DNA of 64,000 nucleotides from Tubulanus polymorphus (lineage: Eukaryota > Nemertea > Palaeonemertea > Tubulaniformes > Tubulanidae), in assembly GCF_964204645.1 (NCBI RefSeq), contig NC_134025.1:10981001-11045000 (forward strand). The letters run 5' to 3'. Both the position numbers and the translations under genes were made by a program. The notes below the pieces were generated by a model. That model did no database searches, had not been told where the DNA came from, and worked only from the letters and a program-made list of their open reading frames with translations. Positions 1 to 13,830 of this stretch are shown one piece after another; position 1 is the first letter of the stretch; every line of letters begins with the position of its first letter.

Positions 1-3000
1 TGGTAATGTCTTGGCCTGATCGCTGTTCAAATTTGTTTTGGGAAAACTCTCCGACAATAGCCACTGGCCCAGTCATCATCACACCTATGGGTATCTATCA
101 ACCAGTATTTGAATTTTTTTCTAGTTTTTCACGCTTATGATGTTGGATCAGGCGTTATTTGTATGCCTACATTGTCTCAGTAGCAGGAGGCTCGACTCGA
201 AGGACACGACAAAAGGCAATGCCTCCGAAGATCAGATTTATTTGTTGGGTTTGATGGCCGTATTTTCACTCTAGGAACACTACGACACTGTATCAGATAT
301 ACAGCATAAAAATCAATGATTATAGATAGACAGGTAGACTATATCAAGATATTGCTCCCTCTTCGCTGCGACAAGAACGAGCCTCTTTTAAATTCGTATA
401 TAAGTAGGAATTTGTTTTTTTTTCTCGAAAGAAACATGGTTCTTCATTAGTACGTGCACATCTTGACAAAACCACAATCCATTGTCTTCGAGTGAACTCA
501 AATTACAGCTATACACAACGCCAAGTGAAAACCGTGAGTCACGCCGATTTCAAACGGCATTGAAATTGCACTCTCCGCCGTCTTGCCCGGAGAGCTGTGG
601 TTTTAATATCGATTTGAAAACATGAAATTCAAATGATGAGAAAATGGCCTCGATGCCCGAAATCGACGCAGCACTGCGTGGCAAGTGAGTGAGACGCGTT
701 ATGAGTTTCGGAATAGAATTGTTTTCGCTTATGGCGTTTTTGAAGTGAAAACCAACAGCGTAGCTTGCTAGCTAGTTAAATTTTTTCAAGTTTCGATTAT
801 TCGGGGGAAAAAACGACATACTTATCGTTGGAATTTTCTTCTCAGCCAAGCCTCGCGTGCTGCAATTGCTGATCTGCTATTTAACATATTTTTTTCCAAA
901 ATTCAATCTGTCACATTCCTGCTTAAAACTGTTTTCGTCCTACAGGCAATATACATATAATTATCAACCGTATGAAATATGTCAATAATTATTGGAACGT
1001 TTCGAAGTATCGTGAGTCGCTGAGAGCTGCTGCACTCTAGCGATTGAACGCGACACTAATAACGTCAGCTATCAGATATTACGCTGTACGTATACCATAC
1101 TTACGCTTCTTTCCAAAATTTGAACATAATTTTTCAGAAACCTTTATAAGAAATCTAAATAATTGTATGTGTTTTTAGGAATTCATTTCTATTCTATGTG
1201 GAGTTCGGGTCATTTACAAAATCGCTATGAAGTTGACTCTTTCAAGCAGCGTTGTTGAAAAATAGCATTTGGAAAGCTGTGTTACGATATTCAAGCGATA
1301 TACATCTTTATCTCACGAGCTATTGTCTTATATAGCGGTGTAGCCACATTTCCCGGCGGTCTTAGTAATCGTCGTCGACACGTTTTCGCACAACAATTAT
1401 ACAGACGAGTTTTCGAAAAAGTTCAAAACGAAGCCATTAAAATCGACACGTAGGCCGTAGTTGTTGTTGTCTTAATTAAAGTGATTAGGCATCGCCGTGC
1501 TCAGCCGCACCCAGCGCAAATCCTCCCCGTTTACGACACTCAGATGACTAATTACGACGTATCACTTTTGACGAGAACCCGGCTCGAAATTGAGAGGACT
1601 TCGGTCATCAGCGCAATTTTGAAATGTTTGAAAATATTTCGAAAACGCACCGAAGTGCCTTTGATGACGCGAATTTAAAACCGACCCGCGTGTCTTTGAA
1701 GTGTGTCGTTTGTGCCTGATTGTTCTAATTATTACTGGGACATTTGTGTGGCACTGTGGCACTGGATAATTAGAGTACCCACATATTCTCCGCTGCCAGG
1801 TTTTAGTCTCTTCTATGATGTAACGCTGAATTGTAATTACTCGGTGTTGTATTGTGAGCTGAAATAAAACTGCCACATTAGATGCAGTTCAGATGCATTT
1901 ACCAATTCTTTGGTAGGTTATATGTCCATATAGGTGTGAAAGTGCCAAATTCAAAGTGAAAAATTACATGCTTATCCTGGACAGATACTGCAGATTATGT
2001 GTGGATTTCAAACCAAAGGTTATCAAACTTAAACTCACAGTGTTCCTGAACAAAGAAGGTTTAGGTTTATACTACCCTATATATCATTACCGATACCATC
2101 TACAGTCATGTATCATATAATCTACGATAAGATCTAAATTTTGTCAAAGGCAACATTTTGTCGAAAACTCTGGATAAAGACCTATTCTTCCTGTCTAGAG
2201 GTCACTGCCAAAATGGCGTTTTCTAATTACTTTCATCTAAGACCCTACGATCTTGCCCCTGGATCAGCGCCTACATTTTGTCTTTATTTCAGGAAATATT
2301 GGAGATAGTGAGGATAATCTCTTTCGAGTACTACAGCTATCCCTTTCTGCAAAATAGATAGTACATTTTACTCTTATTTCCAGGTCTGAGGAGCCTGATC
2401 CATAGTTCTAGGCTAAGATTCGACTCGACGAGGTTTAAAACATTGAAAAAAAAAGGCTGAACATTATCTATCAATATCATTCAAAAGAGGTGAAATGCCG
2501 GATCAGTCTTGGGATGCTTTTTGAAATAAAACATTCCCAATTCAACAACAACCTTTTTTGTATATAACATACGTACATCATTATCGAAGCCTAATCTGGA
2601 AATACTTCATAATTACATTTGTCCGTAATCTGTAATCGACCATTTCGGGGCCGGCGAGATGGAAACGTGATTGCGATCTCATTTTCGCTGTGTAAGGGGC
2701 TTAATATTCTGGTCGTTTCTCATTAATACTTGTTACCGTATAACGCCGTTCACCGTGTCCAGCTTCATTGTGTAATTTTGCGTGGCGCGATCAATACCGA
2801 TCGAGTCCGATATACACGACCGATTGTATTTCATCATCGAGCAATCGAGAGTTGTTTAATTGCCCCGTACCTGTCGCCGATTCGTTTCCGATATGCCTCT
2901 ATTTTCGATGGGCGTTCAACCGATGATAGATATAGAGAGAGAGCACGGTCGGGCAGCAGGGATTCGAAAATCCGACTGCAAATATCATGAAGGAGGCTAA

Positions 3001-3900
3001 CGGCGTGATGCATCGCTTCGTTGCGTGGCGAAGTATTACCTTAAATATTTCAAGAGCCACGGCGCGGATGAGTTCGAATTTTTTTTCAATCGCACCAGAC
3101 TATTCTTTCCGGCGGTGAGCACTTCGAAAATGAAGAGATATTCCAATTCGACTCACTCATATGAATATCGGGGTCCATGCTCTCGAATATCATCAAACGT
3201 ACTTGACCCCGTATATGCGACGATTGTTCTAGTGGTCCTCGTAATTGGCTCTGCCCGATTTTAGGATCAGACTGCGAAACAATAGACGCCGTCTGCGAAT
3301 AGCTCGAGGGAGCGAAAACTATCGACGACATCAGTAATAATTCATCAATGAAACAAACGCCGCCGTTGTGTACTGACTGTATAGTTTGAACTGTTACGTA
3401 TTAAAGTGTATAGCTCTCTCGTATCGTCGTATCGTCATCGGATTCAGCAGTCGATCGGGGCAGATGGGGATGAAAACTGTTTGTTAATAAATATTGTATG
3501 AGAGTCAGAAGTCGAGCATTTAAAGATTATTTGTCACTAGAGAACGAACGAATGGGGAGAGTCCTATGCGTAGGGCTGAATTTGTAATGACCGTTTTTTA
3601 TGAGCGATTGCTGCTTCGAGTGGGCCGCGTTTTGACTTTGAGGGTCCGGAAATGAAACGGCAGGTACTTGAGTTATAGTTTTGCGATGACGTTAATTTGG
3701 CCCCGTTCAAGTTTTATTTGGTATTCTCACAATAGAAGTGATCACTTGAAAATGAAAACAAAAAAGATAGAATTCTAATCAAATTAAATGAAAATTCAAT
3801 ATTCGCATTGATTCTATGACTTGTTTATCTCATAAATATTCATGCCCGACTATTTGTTGAAATATTTTGATCTATTCATATTTTAATGTCTTTTCATCTT
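1..3900. other. Gene-free; one weak promoter/first-exon candidate
   Basis: I see no supported exon or repeat. A TATATAAG box at 397-404 lies about 240 bases before ATG at 644 in the context AAAATGG. That ATG opens 13 codons and then meets CAAGTGAGT, a fair splice donor at 685. No continuation was found, so it is not called a gene. From about 2640 to 3470 the DNA is more GC-balanced. Confidence 0.5.
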
Positions 3901-4172
3901 AAAATAGGGATTCACCCTGTTATTTCTTAATGGTAGATATTGTTTGACTTTTTTGGTAGGTGTCGTTTGACTGTTTTTTTATTTGGTTTTTTGTTTATAA
4001 ACCCACCACACCTGCCGGGAGCGAAACAGGGGTTTTGAATCTGAAATCGGAAATCGAAGTACAGATATAGTAATGTGTAATCGGTGGTCGAATTTACAGA
4101 ATTTTTTGTGTAAATCGAAGTGCATAATTGGGAAATTCGGTTCCGGTTCATTCAAACAATCTTTCAACCAAT
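3901..4172 (+). repeat. Dispersed repeat R2, copy A
   Basis: The copy begins AATAGGGATTCACCCTGTTA and contains the conserved core AAACCCACCACACCTGCCGG, then GAAACAGGGGTTTTG, GAAATCGGAAATCGAAGTAC, AATCGGTGGTCGAATTTACA and TTCGGTTCCGGTTCATTCAA. The same blocks in the same order occur at 43311-43660 and in reverse at 21578-21846. There is no shared coding frame. The type is unknown; a SINE or MITE fragment fits. Confidence 0.75.
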
Positions 4173-5921
4173 CTTTACCCGTTAAGAAAGGCCGAGTTCT
4201 GAAATCGGGTAGTAAGGAACACGTGAATCTACCACAGTGGATTTGATATGTAAATTTGTTCTCACATTTTGTGTCACAGTTCTGCACAGCGAGAAAAACC
4301 TCGGAACAATAAACAGATTATGTGTTATGTATTTCGATGATCCATCTCGAATCGTTTTAAAGTCCATGGTTCAAATTTTAACCAGAACCGAGTTCTGCGT
4401 TCAAAATCTAGAGATAAACCGATTGGAACTGGACGTCTTTCACGAACGGAATCGAGTCGAGGCTCGAGTAAAGCGGCTGACCCGACGATTCAGGAGTTCG
4501 ATTAATTCATATAAGATAAACTGAATGAGTAGCGATCGAAAACTCATAGAAGTGATACTCGGGTGGAAATTAACTCGTAAGACAGCAAAGAAGAATCATG
4601 CTTACTCAACCTCTTTGAGCTTAAAAGGATATATATGTAACAGACAGTTACAGCCATTACCAAGCCTTTCAAACTATTATTTGCATCATGGAAATTCCTT
4701 GAGAAAATAAATTATATTTCCTCATATTACCTCGAAGGCCTTTATCTATATATTCTTATCATTATTGCCCATGAGTTAATATGAAATTTATTTTAAAGTT
4801 GTCGCACTAAATCGCTGTGTCACTATCAAGAACGTAGCCAAACCTAGCGCGATAAATAACCCGAAGCGGTTTGCTGCTGAATTTCACCACTTTATACTCT
4901 AACGTTCCATTTGCCTTCATCATACCCGGGGAAAAAAGATACCGGGTTTCCAGAACGCTGTTGTATCAGTTTTTTTCATCGAACTGAAACGCGCGATAGA
5001 GAATGGATTTTTATTTCTTTACGCTGTTGACGAGCGACGCTAATGGTGTGTCGGACTGGGTAATATTTTTCTAGGTGTGGCCAAAATGTCTTCACCTGCA
5101 GGCTTTGCAAGTGTCGTAGTAATTGTCAGCTCGTGCGAGTTTGTCGCTGTTGTTATTGTTGTTATTTGTTTTGGCTCGCAGCCATCTGGTTATCCTGAAA
5201 ATCCATACAACCTCAGTTGAACAGTGAAAACCTCACTCGAAATTATCAACCAATAATTTCTTTTCAAACATTTTATCTCGGTAATTTCATGTTCTGTCTT
5301 GGGAGCGTATGGTATCGCCAACGCTGCTTTGGCAATCGAGGGCTCTGATAGGATCCGTCGAGTTCGCTCATGATTTTTAATGCGATTCGAATGAACTGGA
5401 ACTTATAATTTTCTCTATAAGTAAACCAAAGTAAATTTAGTCTTATTGTTTATCTCTAGGAAATCCATTTCAACTAACTTATCCTATTGATGGCAAATCA
5501 TGTTACGTCGCTTTAAAACTTGTAGGTATGAAAGACGTAAAATGTTCATTGCCGTCAAATTTTCTTTTCTGCTCCTTCGCATCGTTGGAGAATGTCTCTT
5601 CTCTGTTTCGTTCTGTTTTAAAGTCAAGGGGTTCCTGCTCTTACGGGCAAGAGTATACCTATGAAATTGTTAAGCGCATGATACCCGATCTCGTAGTAAT
5701 TGGTGGCACAGTCTTAAGTTGACAACCGTTTCCTCCAGCGCAAAACTTCACGTTATAAATCAAATACCTTTTTGAAAATTTGGAACGTTGCAAATATATT
5801 CGAATGTACTAGCACGTATTCGTGGTATAGAGGAGAGTCCGCTGACGGGTATTGTGGTAAACATGATCCTGTTTCGTATTGAAATTTCGCAGAGTAGCCG
5901 TGTTAACCGGGTGTAGAATTC
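4173..5921. other. Gene-free interval
   Basis: Unique AT-rich sequence with short random frames only. GTTGTTATTGTTGTTATT at about 5150 is a minor simple repeat. Confidence 0.5.
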
Positions 5922-6095
5922 ATACGAGACGAGTAGTACTATATGGTAACTATTTTCTTTGACGCACGAGCTTTCGCTACTAATGTTTAGTAACGTCAAC
6001 TCTCATTCACCCGATGAAGCTACTATACGTACATGAGCAGCGAAATCTCGTGCGTCAAATAGAATATTAACCTGTATAGTACTACTCGTCACGTA
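5922..6095. mobile_element. Foldback element or long imperfect hairpin, about 174 bp
   Basis: The left arm (about 5925-5990) contains GACGAGTAGTACTATA and TTTGACGCACGAGCTTTCGC. The right arm in reverse complement contains GACGAGTAGTACTATA and TTTGACGCACGAGATTTCGC in the same order and spacing. The arms are about 65 bp with a few mismatches and a loop of about 35 bases. This fits a palindromic MITE; it is longer than a typical microRNA precursor. Confidence 0.55.
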
Positions 6096-7995
6096 TTATG
6101 CATTGAAAATTGTAATTTAGAAGAATAAACACTGTAACATTAAAGTTTCTTTCGGTTTTCACAACAGCCATAATCTTTATTCGTCAATAAGACGAAAGAT
6201 GTTTATCTTGATCACAATGACCTTGACTTAAGGGTTAGATTTCTGAGAGGGTATATTTCTATATTTAGATTTAGGTGCACGTCTGATTATGGATATTTTT
6301 GGCCAGTTTTCATGATATATATAATTCATGACCCTTTTCAGAAGACGATGGTGGAAAATCCCCTTGAAGCCGTTAGCCGGTGTTTCCCTTGCGCATAAAC
6401 TGGTTCCTTTACTCTCGGTCTTAGTCTTTGGGGCGGGCGAAATTTCCTTCCTGTATATATGTAGAAATCCATACAGAGAATTTCTCTCAATATGTGAAGT
6501 GCGTTAAAAACTACGCGGCAATTATTATTATTTCAGAGTCGTATTATTAATTTGTTTTTACAACGCGTATAGCAGCACTTCTTGTTATTAGTCAGTCAGT
6601 AGTGGTGCCGCTGCGGCAACTACCGCGGCATCTGGCTCATATTTTACTGAATAGTTACTCGGGGACCACTCCAGTCCTTATTTGTCCAAATTCAACGACG
6701 GGAGAGGAGTAGCATACAGTGCCGCGCGGAGCTGTGAAGCATCTCGGCGATATTGGACTGCGTAATTGACCACAGTGAAGTGTCCGCAACTCAATTTATA
6801 AAACATTAATGAGTTACAAATATAAGGTGGAAGTTTCAAAGGCGTTATCGATTTCATTTGTGTACTGTTTGCTTTGGTGCATTTGGAGCCATTACTGGCG
6901 GCACTTATAACATCGACTGTGGACTTCAAGTTGCGATTTCAGCCACGTTTCATTTTATAGTTTGACATTTAGTAGCTTGTTAACATGGTCATGTGATATT
7001 CGAAGAATTATGCCGCTGTTTGTTTAACCAATAAATTGCGATATGCACCGCCGATGGGTTTTGTCTTCAACGGCCAGATATGAGACTTGCAGCTTCCTGG
7101 GGTACGCCTAAAGGGGACTACAAAAATGTAAAAGTTTAATTTTTATATCCGGCACGCGGCATATGCACGTATAGAATATTGTCTCGAAAAAATTGCGTTC
7201 ATGATATCCTCATAATATGAAATTTCCTTGTGAATGCTTACGCAATTTTCATACTTAGCTTGTTGGAAATCATACCATATACAGTTTTAGCACTGAATCA
7301 GGCTATGATTTTAGAATGACAATGTTATTGATTTGTGAATAGGCATTTCCTTCTATTCCTAAATATTCTGTTCCTTTTACCTGAACTTAGTCACTAGGTC
7401 CAGTTTCTTTACCTGTTGCCAGTAGACCAGTCCCTTAGGCTTCACAATCATGTAAAATGCACAAAGCCTTCCACTTTTCCCATCGATGCATTTTTCCTAT
7501 GAATGCGCACATTTTTGAAGATTATGCTAATCATGGAGTCTCTCGTTTTTAGAGTCCATGTGCTAATATAATGAAACGTTATATTCGAAGCACCTTTCGA
7601 ATATTTCTACCATCAATAGATCGAACGGTATTGTTATATTCTGATTATACACCGAGGGGCGAGATTGCCGTTGCGTCTTTGTGACGGATTTTCGGGTAGG
7701 TATTATCAAGAGCTGGCGGTTTTGAATCGAACGGATGAAAAAAGGTCATAGGTTAGGCAACTGTTGCCACGATCAATGCAACACAAAAAAAACGAACTCG
7801 CCCTGACCCTACCACAGATGTAACCGGTATTTCATCGAACAAATACCGTGGACGAATTTTTTCTTTTTCTCAGGAACGAAAAGACAAAGCAAATGTCTCG
7901 GGCAGGCATTGCCTATATTAGTTATGATCTATGGGAATAAGATTGATACCCCATTGACAAGCTAGGCTCAAATATTACAATCATTTTAAAGATTT
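6096..7995. other. Gene-free interval
   Basis: No exon, repeat copy or structured RNA recognised. GTGCCGCTGCGGCAAC near 6605 is a small GC-rich hairpin-like spot. Confidence 0.5.
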
Positions 7996-8320
7996 TTGAC
8001 GCCGTTAAAACCGTTACAATAATGTTTACGTCTGTTATTCAGGGTTCTGTGTGATTCGATGTGCACTACGTCGCCAATATTGGCGTTTCAAAATAACAAC
8101 TACAATTGTGAATTTTGGCCTTTATGTTAAAATCAAATACATTTCATAACTCATATATTTGATGAATTCTAATGATTGCTTTTTAGGATGTACACTACGT
8201 CATCAATATACCGGGGCCAGACTGGTTGCCGGTCAATTCAATTCAAATATCGAAATATTCAACATAACTCGATCGATCCTCAATATCATATGAATTTATC
8301 TTATCATTTTTGTCGAAAAT
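7996..8320 (+). repeat. Dispersed repeat R1, copy 1
   Basis: The copy begins with a T-run and TTGACGCCGTTAAAACCGTT, shared with copies at 23815 and 35826 (reverse). It carries two related words, at 8058-8085 and 8187-8218, built on GTGCACTACGTCATCAATAT; the first reads GTCGCC instead of GTCATC and the second starts GTACAC. The second word is followed by GGGGCCAGACTGG and a TCAATTCAATTCAA block, again as in the other copies. No reading frame is shared, so this is a non-coding SINE- or MITE-like element, or the end fragment of a larger one. Boundaries are approximate, and the downstream end has drifted most in this copy. Confidence 0.75.
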
Positions 8321-11300
8321 CCCCAACTGGTCCAGCTCGATAGTTATGTATCGCGTTGCGCGATAATGCCGATACCTGTATCGATGGATATGTGTTTACT
8401 TTACGAATTAAACTCGGGCGCCGGGTACTTGAAATTCATTTCAACTGCATCAGAACACGTATTGACACACCATCATTTACACCGAGCTGGAGTAAGGCTG
8501 TGTGCGTAGAGAGAGAGGTGGTTTTTTAATGTACCTCCGCTGCCGTCCATCACTATCATACGGCTATAAAACTGAGTCGAAGTTCGGTAAATTTTCCACA
8601 ATTCGGCAGCGATTTGAATTCTTTTCGCGTCTGGTTTTACTCGATTGTTTGTTTTATAGTGTTTGTGCGCGTGGCCGATGTCGCGCTCGCGGTTTCCAGC
8701 TGATCGCTCTCAGCAAATATACGAATTTCGACGATGAGCACGTCAATCGTGAATGTTGATATCACTGCGTTCGCGGGCCTCCATTTAAAATATTTGAATC
8801 CTAGGTTTGTTAATATCATTATTTGAAAAAAAACACGCACGCTGTTTTATTTACTGTAGCGCTGTGTTCAGATGATTACGCTGTCATCTTAATCAACGAT
8901 GTTGAGACGTATGCTCGTACTTTTCTTTCTCGTAACCAACCTGCCGTCCAACCTGCCTAATTCGGATCAGTTTAATTCAGGTTTATGGTCCACCTATATA
9001 TACATAGATGTAAAATGCTTAATCAAGATTTCTTATAAACTGGATAAACTTCACATGATCCGAATTCGTGCGGTTACTGCGTACATTGTATCTAGATTCG
9101 CACATTCTGATGATCAGATATTGAAACTTAATCCGTTTTGCACGTTTTGGATCATTGGTGAAGCAGTTCTGACCATGGATCATCCTAGTACAAGCACCTT
9201 CGAGGATTTAAGTCTTCTCGTCTATACAGAATGCACCGGGGGAAGATTTTATCATTGGTTTTTTTTGTAGCCATAGCCTTTGATTCACGTCATGCTCATC
9301 GGGGGCAAATGTTTGATTTTCCCTCTCTACACTCGGGTTAAATTGTACAAGACATTTGCTGTAATTTTCTGAACCGGCTGATTGAATTTCCAATCGTTGC
9401 ATCCACGCGATCGCGTCAAACCTCGACTAGCCGCTCTAGTCTTACCGTCGAGCCTATGGTCTTAGCTGAACACCGCCGCATCGGCGGTTGCTGCGTCGGC
9501 TGTGCATTCAGACTGCGTAATTTATGGTGAAAATTGAAAACGCAATTTGCAAAGAAGTCACGTACGGGTCTTGCATCGTAGTTTGGGCAAACAAGCTGAT
9601 TTAATAGTTAAATTACGTGGACTCAAAAATTGCTGCCGCTGAAAATGCAAATCGCGTCGTTGTCGTTTGGCCAGGCGATGGCTGAAATTCCACCTGGTAA
9701 ACATGATTTGCATGCGCGCGCTACCAATTTAGCGGCTTTGTGCGTGTGTTGAGCTGTGTTTTCGCCGTGTTGAGCTGTGCTCCGCGAACTTTCGACAATT
9801 AACTCTGTCTCGATAGGTGAATTTGCCAATTAGAAAGTGTGCGCTTCAATTCGTTGGTGTTGATTTTCCACCGTGTCCTCTCCTGTTTAGAGAGACTTCT
9901 TCGGTGAGCTAACTACTTAGAATTCACAATTAGAAGCGAAGCGAACTGAAAAACGCCCCACACCCTATGTCCTTCACTGTATAAAAACTCATTTGAATTC
10001 ATTCTCAAAGTGAGCTTGATTTATGAAAAGTGATTTCGAAAAACAAATCTAGTCCTATGCTACCAGTATATTACATTGAACTGTTCAAAGCATCTCGATA
10101 AACGACAAACTTATAACAGCTAATTTAATTTTGCCTGTTTCCAAAAATAAAGAAAAGCTCTTCGTTAAACATATCTTTTACTTTTCCAGCATCCGACTGG
10201 CGATATAAAGGCGTATTGTAATATTTTGACAGTTTAGAAGAAACGCGTACAGCTGTCGTTTGTCTTGTCTCGTGCACCAGGACCGGTGCCCGGGATGATG
10301 ATAATGGGATGCGCGCGAAACCAACTCGACTGTTCTTTAATCTGTGCGAACCATCGCAATGCTAATACATTAATTATAGGGCCTAGGTATTGTCGACGTG
10401 TGCACACGTGAATTCAAAGCGCATTGCTAGGCTTCCATCATGCGTACGACTGAGCCTCGGCCCACAGCCCGCCATATGCCGCCGATGCGCTCTACGCGCG
10501 GGCCCGTACGACCCCCTAGTTTATATTCCTTTATGGCGAAGTCCTTCCATTCTGATGCAATTGTTAGGTCGGTTTTTTATTTCCGTTGAAAAAATCATTC
10601 AACCGTTAATTCGAGTTATCAATTCATTGAACGGATATTATGGATGTTTTTTGCCGATGCTTTGATTTGTGTAAGCGTCTAACTTTTGGCCTTTCATGCG
10701 TGCGTTGTGTGACCCCCTCACCACGTAAGCTTATGCCGAACCTAACACAATGCGGATGAATCTTGTTTGAAAAATAGACAAACTGTTCTCTTGTCTGCCT
10801 CGATTTATTGTCTTCCAAAAGGTCTGCGTACTTTTAGGCGCAAATTACCTGCTGGGCGTTGTGTATATGGATGGATGCCATTTAAAGCAAATTCAAGTAA
10901 GAAGTTTCTCCAGCTGTCTTCATAAGCATATATAACCAAATGAAACGTCTTCGATTTCAATCATATCCCCGTCAAAGAGGTTCAATATCTCTTCAATGGT
11001 TTCCTCATCGTATGAAATTCTCAATGCCTCACGCATTGAAAATATACCCTACGCGACTTAAAATGTATCTTTCCTAATTACAATGATAAAAGCATAATTG
11101 AGAAATGCAACATTTTACTTTTTGGTAGTCCTGGCCTTAATCTGGTAGCTAATATAGAAATATTCACGCTTACAACAAGTTTTACCAGCTCTTATTACCC
11201 ATATCTATTTTAGTTCGCGTGTTTATTTATTAGCTGTATTTTGACTCATTATTATTATATGTATTGTTATTATTATTAATACTTAATATCACTATTATCT

Positions 11301-13660
11301 CTATCATTACCTTAGTTTATATTTTGAGTTTTGTTTATAATGATTTGAGCCAATATTTCTAGTATGTCTTTTATATAGATATGAATTTGCTAATTATGTA
11401 CTATTACTGTACCTCAGCGAATTCCATACTTCAAATCTTTATTTGGAAATAAAAAGCTATATCTAAAAAAATATATACATATAGTGTTCTATCGAAGTGA
11501 ATTTAAAGTATAAGCCTAAAAATGCATCTCACAAAACTTCAACGTTCGTTTTTTAGATTTTGCGTATGAAATGAAAGAATCTCTCAAAGCTTCACTCCCG
11601 TCGGGCTTCAGTGCCCATATAGTTCTTTTATGTCCTTTTGATTATGGGTTCTCCCTTATTTTTCTTACTTTTTATCATTGCTTTTGGAGAGGAGGAATAT
11701 CTATTGATACTTGTATATATAAGTCTTGTTCATCGTTTTACTGAAAAGTGTCGATCGAGCGATTTGAAAACATAGATTGTGTCGAGAAGGTAATTTCTAA
11801 TGTTCCCCAGTCAGAAATTACGTTTACGACAACGTGCTTTATCCCCTGACCCAAAGCTGCTGCAATCAATCCCGCGCAACTCGGCGCATAATTTAAACAA
11901 TGCCGCCAGCTTTGAATGTTCAGATCTCTTCGAAAAAGTTGTAATTCGCAGTCAAATCGTATGTAATAAGCCGAACATGGCTCAATTGAAAAATCTTTCG
12001 CAAAGCCACTGGCTTTCACTTTACCTATCCGTCAGTCTCGAAGAGGTGCCCACATGTAATTTCTCCTACGAGCAATTTTCTTCGTCGAAAGCGGCATCAA
12101 AGCACGTATCTTAATTGAGATGCGACCCGAAAATGAATTTCGCCAGTGCGCGCGCGTGTGTACTTATATATACATGAAATAATTACTTGCTTCGGAAATG
12201 TCATGTCCAACGGTTACAAATTTAGTTGGCTGAAAAAGTCGACTGCATTCACGCGCCGATTCGGAAGCGAACCAAGTTCGTGAGATGTTCTCGAGAGTAA
12301 TTGAAGCAATTTAAACCGGTGTTTCATTTTTTCGCTCGATGGTCGAAGCGAAGTCGGCGTCATGCACGTATTTGCCTCTGTCGTACATGGTACACAGAGT
12401 GATGATCATCGTCTTGTGTCGGGGTTTGCGTGCTCACGCCACGAAAAATGAGCCGAGGTCATTTCAGCCATCCGATCCATAATTCCCTTTCAGCCAAATA
12501 CATTTTATCGCGAGACAGCCAAGAGCACTTCAAGTGGAAGACCGAGATAGCTGAGAAGGAATTTCAATTTAAGCCTCTATTCAAATGAACTCGATCAGTC
12601 TTCGGTTTCGTGACTCACTGGGCAATGGGTAGTTACTGCGCGAATCGATACACCAGCGCGCCACAATACCAAACTTTTGCTTCGATGCCTTCTAGATAAA
12701 TGACAAGCAAATTTTCGCCGTATGCCTCAGCGGTCATGTCTTACCGCCGAATCAGACATCGGCGTACACAAATAAATTGCAACAATGCGCGGAGACTTCT
12801 CGAGAAACGCCGGGCGAAAATATGCAAAATAACTCCCGTGTCGCATTCAATCAAGCGGGTAGAATCCATCACACACACTCAGCTCTGCGTGGTCTGGATT
12901 ACTGGACATGCCATCAGCGAAATTTATCGATCGGTGGAAAACTCTATTACTGAAATGTAAATTAAGTTGAATCCGATGCGCGCGGGTCATATAGTCGGTT
13001 GGTTACGTTTCTGTTCGCTCGAGGCTTGATGGACTGTTCTCTCGTTTCGACCATAAATCACGATGGACGGCCGGATAAACGAACTTTCGAGTGTGTATGA
13101 GCGGAATGAATTTCCACTGAATTACCACCGGCGGCGGTGGGGTGAAGGGAGCTGGTGGAGGGGGGGGGGTGTTGCAACAGAGGTCTTTGAACGTATTTGA
13201 TGCAATGACATGAGTGGTAATGCAGTGCTGTAAAAATCAATCAAACCGAATGCCATTCCATTTTAGAATATTATAAACCTAATAAAAAAGACTGATCCTA
13301 CCTTGGTACATATTAAGTCGGTGCATTTTTTACTATCGTATTTTGGGAGACTCTTTATTTCTCTGATTCTCAATTCGTTGAAATATTAACAGCCCCAATG
13401 CTAGAGTTTCCCAGGCAAAGTTTACCGTATCTATATTGCAAAATATTGAAAATGATCAGTTTTCAGGAATTATTAGAAACAGACACATTTCAGACGATGT
13501 GAAATTGCTTTACTTTGTTTCAATTTATTCAAATAACATATATATTTTCTTTCACATGACCTTCCCAAATAGTAACAGCTTTCTCATTTGATAAGAGATC
13601 TTGATGTGGAGATTAGTTTTCAACAGCAAGTATATGGTACTATGAAAATCAGCACCAGTT
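8321..13660. other. Gene-free interval with GC-balanced islands
   Basis: No supported gene. Islands at about 9400-9530 (with a CCGCCGCATCGGCGG hairpin), 10240-10530 and 12100-13070 have raised GC and CpG content and could be regulatory. GTGTTGAGCTGTG is repeated at about 9746 and 9767. From 11200 to 11500 the DNA is very AT-rich. Confidence 0.45.
13132..13169 (+). repeat. G-rich tract, possible G-quadruplex
   Basis: GGCGGTGGGG, GGG, GGTGG and a run of ten G occur within 38 bases, enough for a G-quadruplex by the usual G3-loop rule. Confidence 0.5.
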
Positions 13661-13830
13661 GCTCAAAAGTTGGTTAATGTTAACCACCAAAGGGAATGGC
13701 ATCGATACAATTTTAATGTCAGTTTTAGTGTCAGCTATTACCCCAGGGCGGTAGAAAGTGGTTCAACCTATATTCATAGGTTAACTTTGATTTCGGGCCA
13801 CGTGCTCAAAAGTTGGTTAAAAGTAACCCA
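13661..13830 (+). repeat. Pair of direct repeats GCTCAAAAGTTGGTTAA, about 140 bp apart
   Basis: GCTCAAAAGTTGGTTAATGT at 13661 and GCTCAAAAGTTGGTTAAAAG at 13804 share at least 17 identical bases and then TAACC. A third, shorter match (GCTCAAAAGTTGGTT) is at 50624. The words probably mark ends or subrepeats of a dispersed element; the sequence between the pair has no frame. Confidence 0.5.

Noticed and set aside
3-137. 45 open codons at the window edge
   Set aside because: An open stretch of this length is expected by chance, and no motif is visible.
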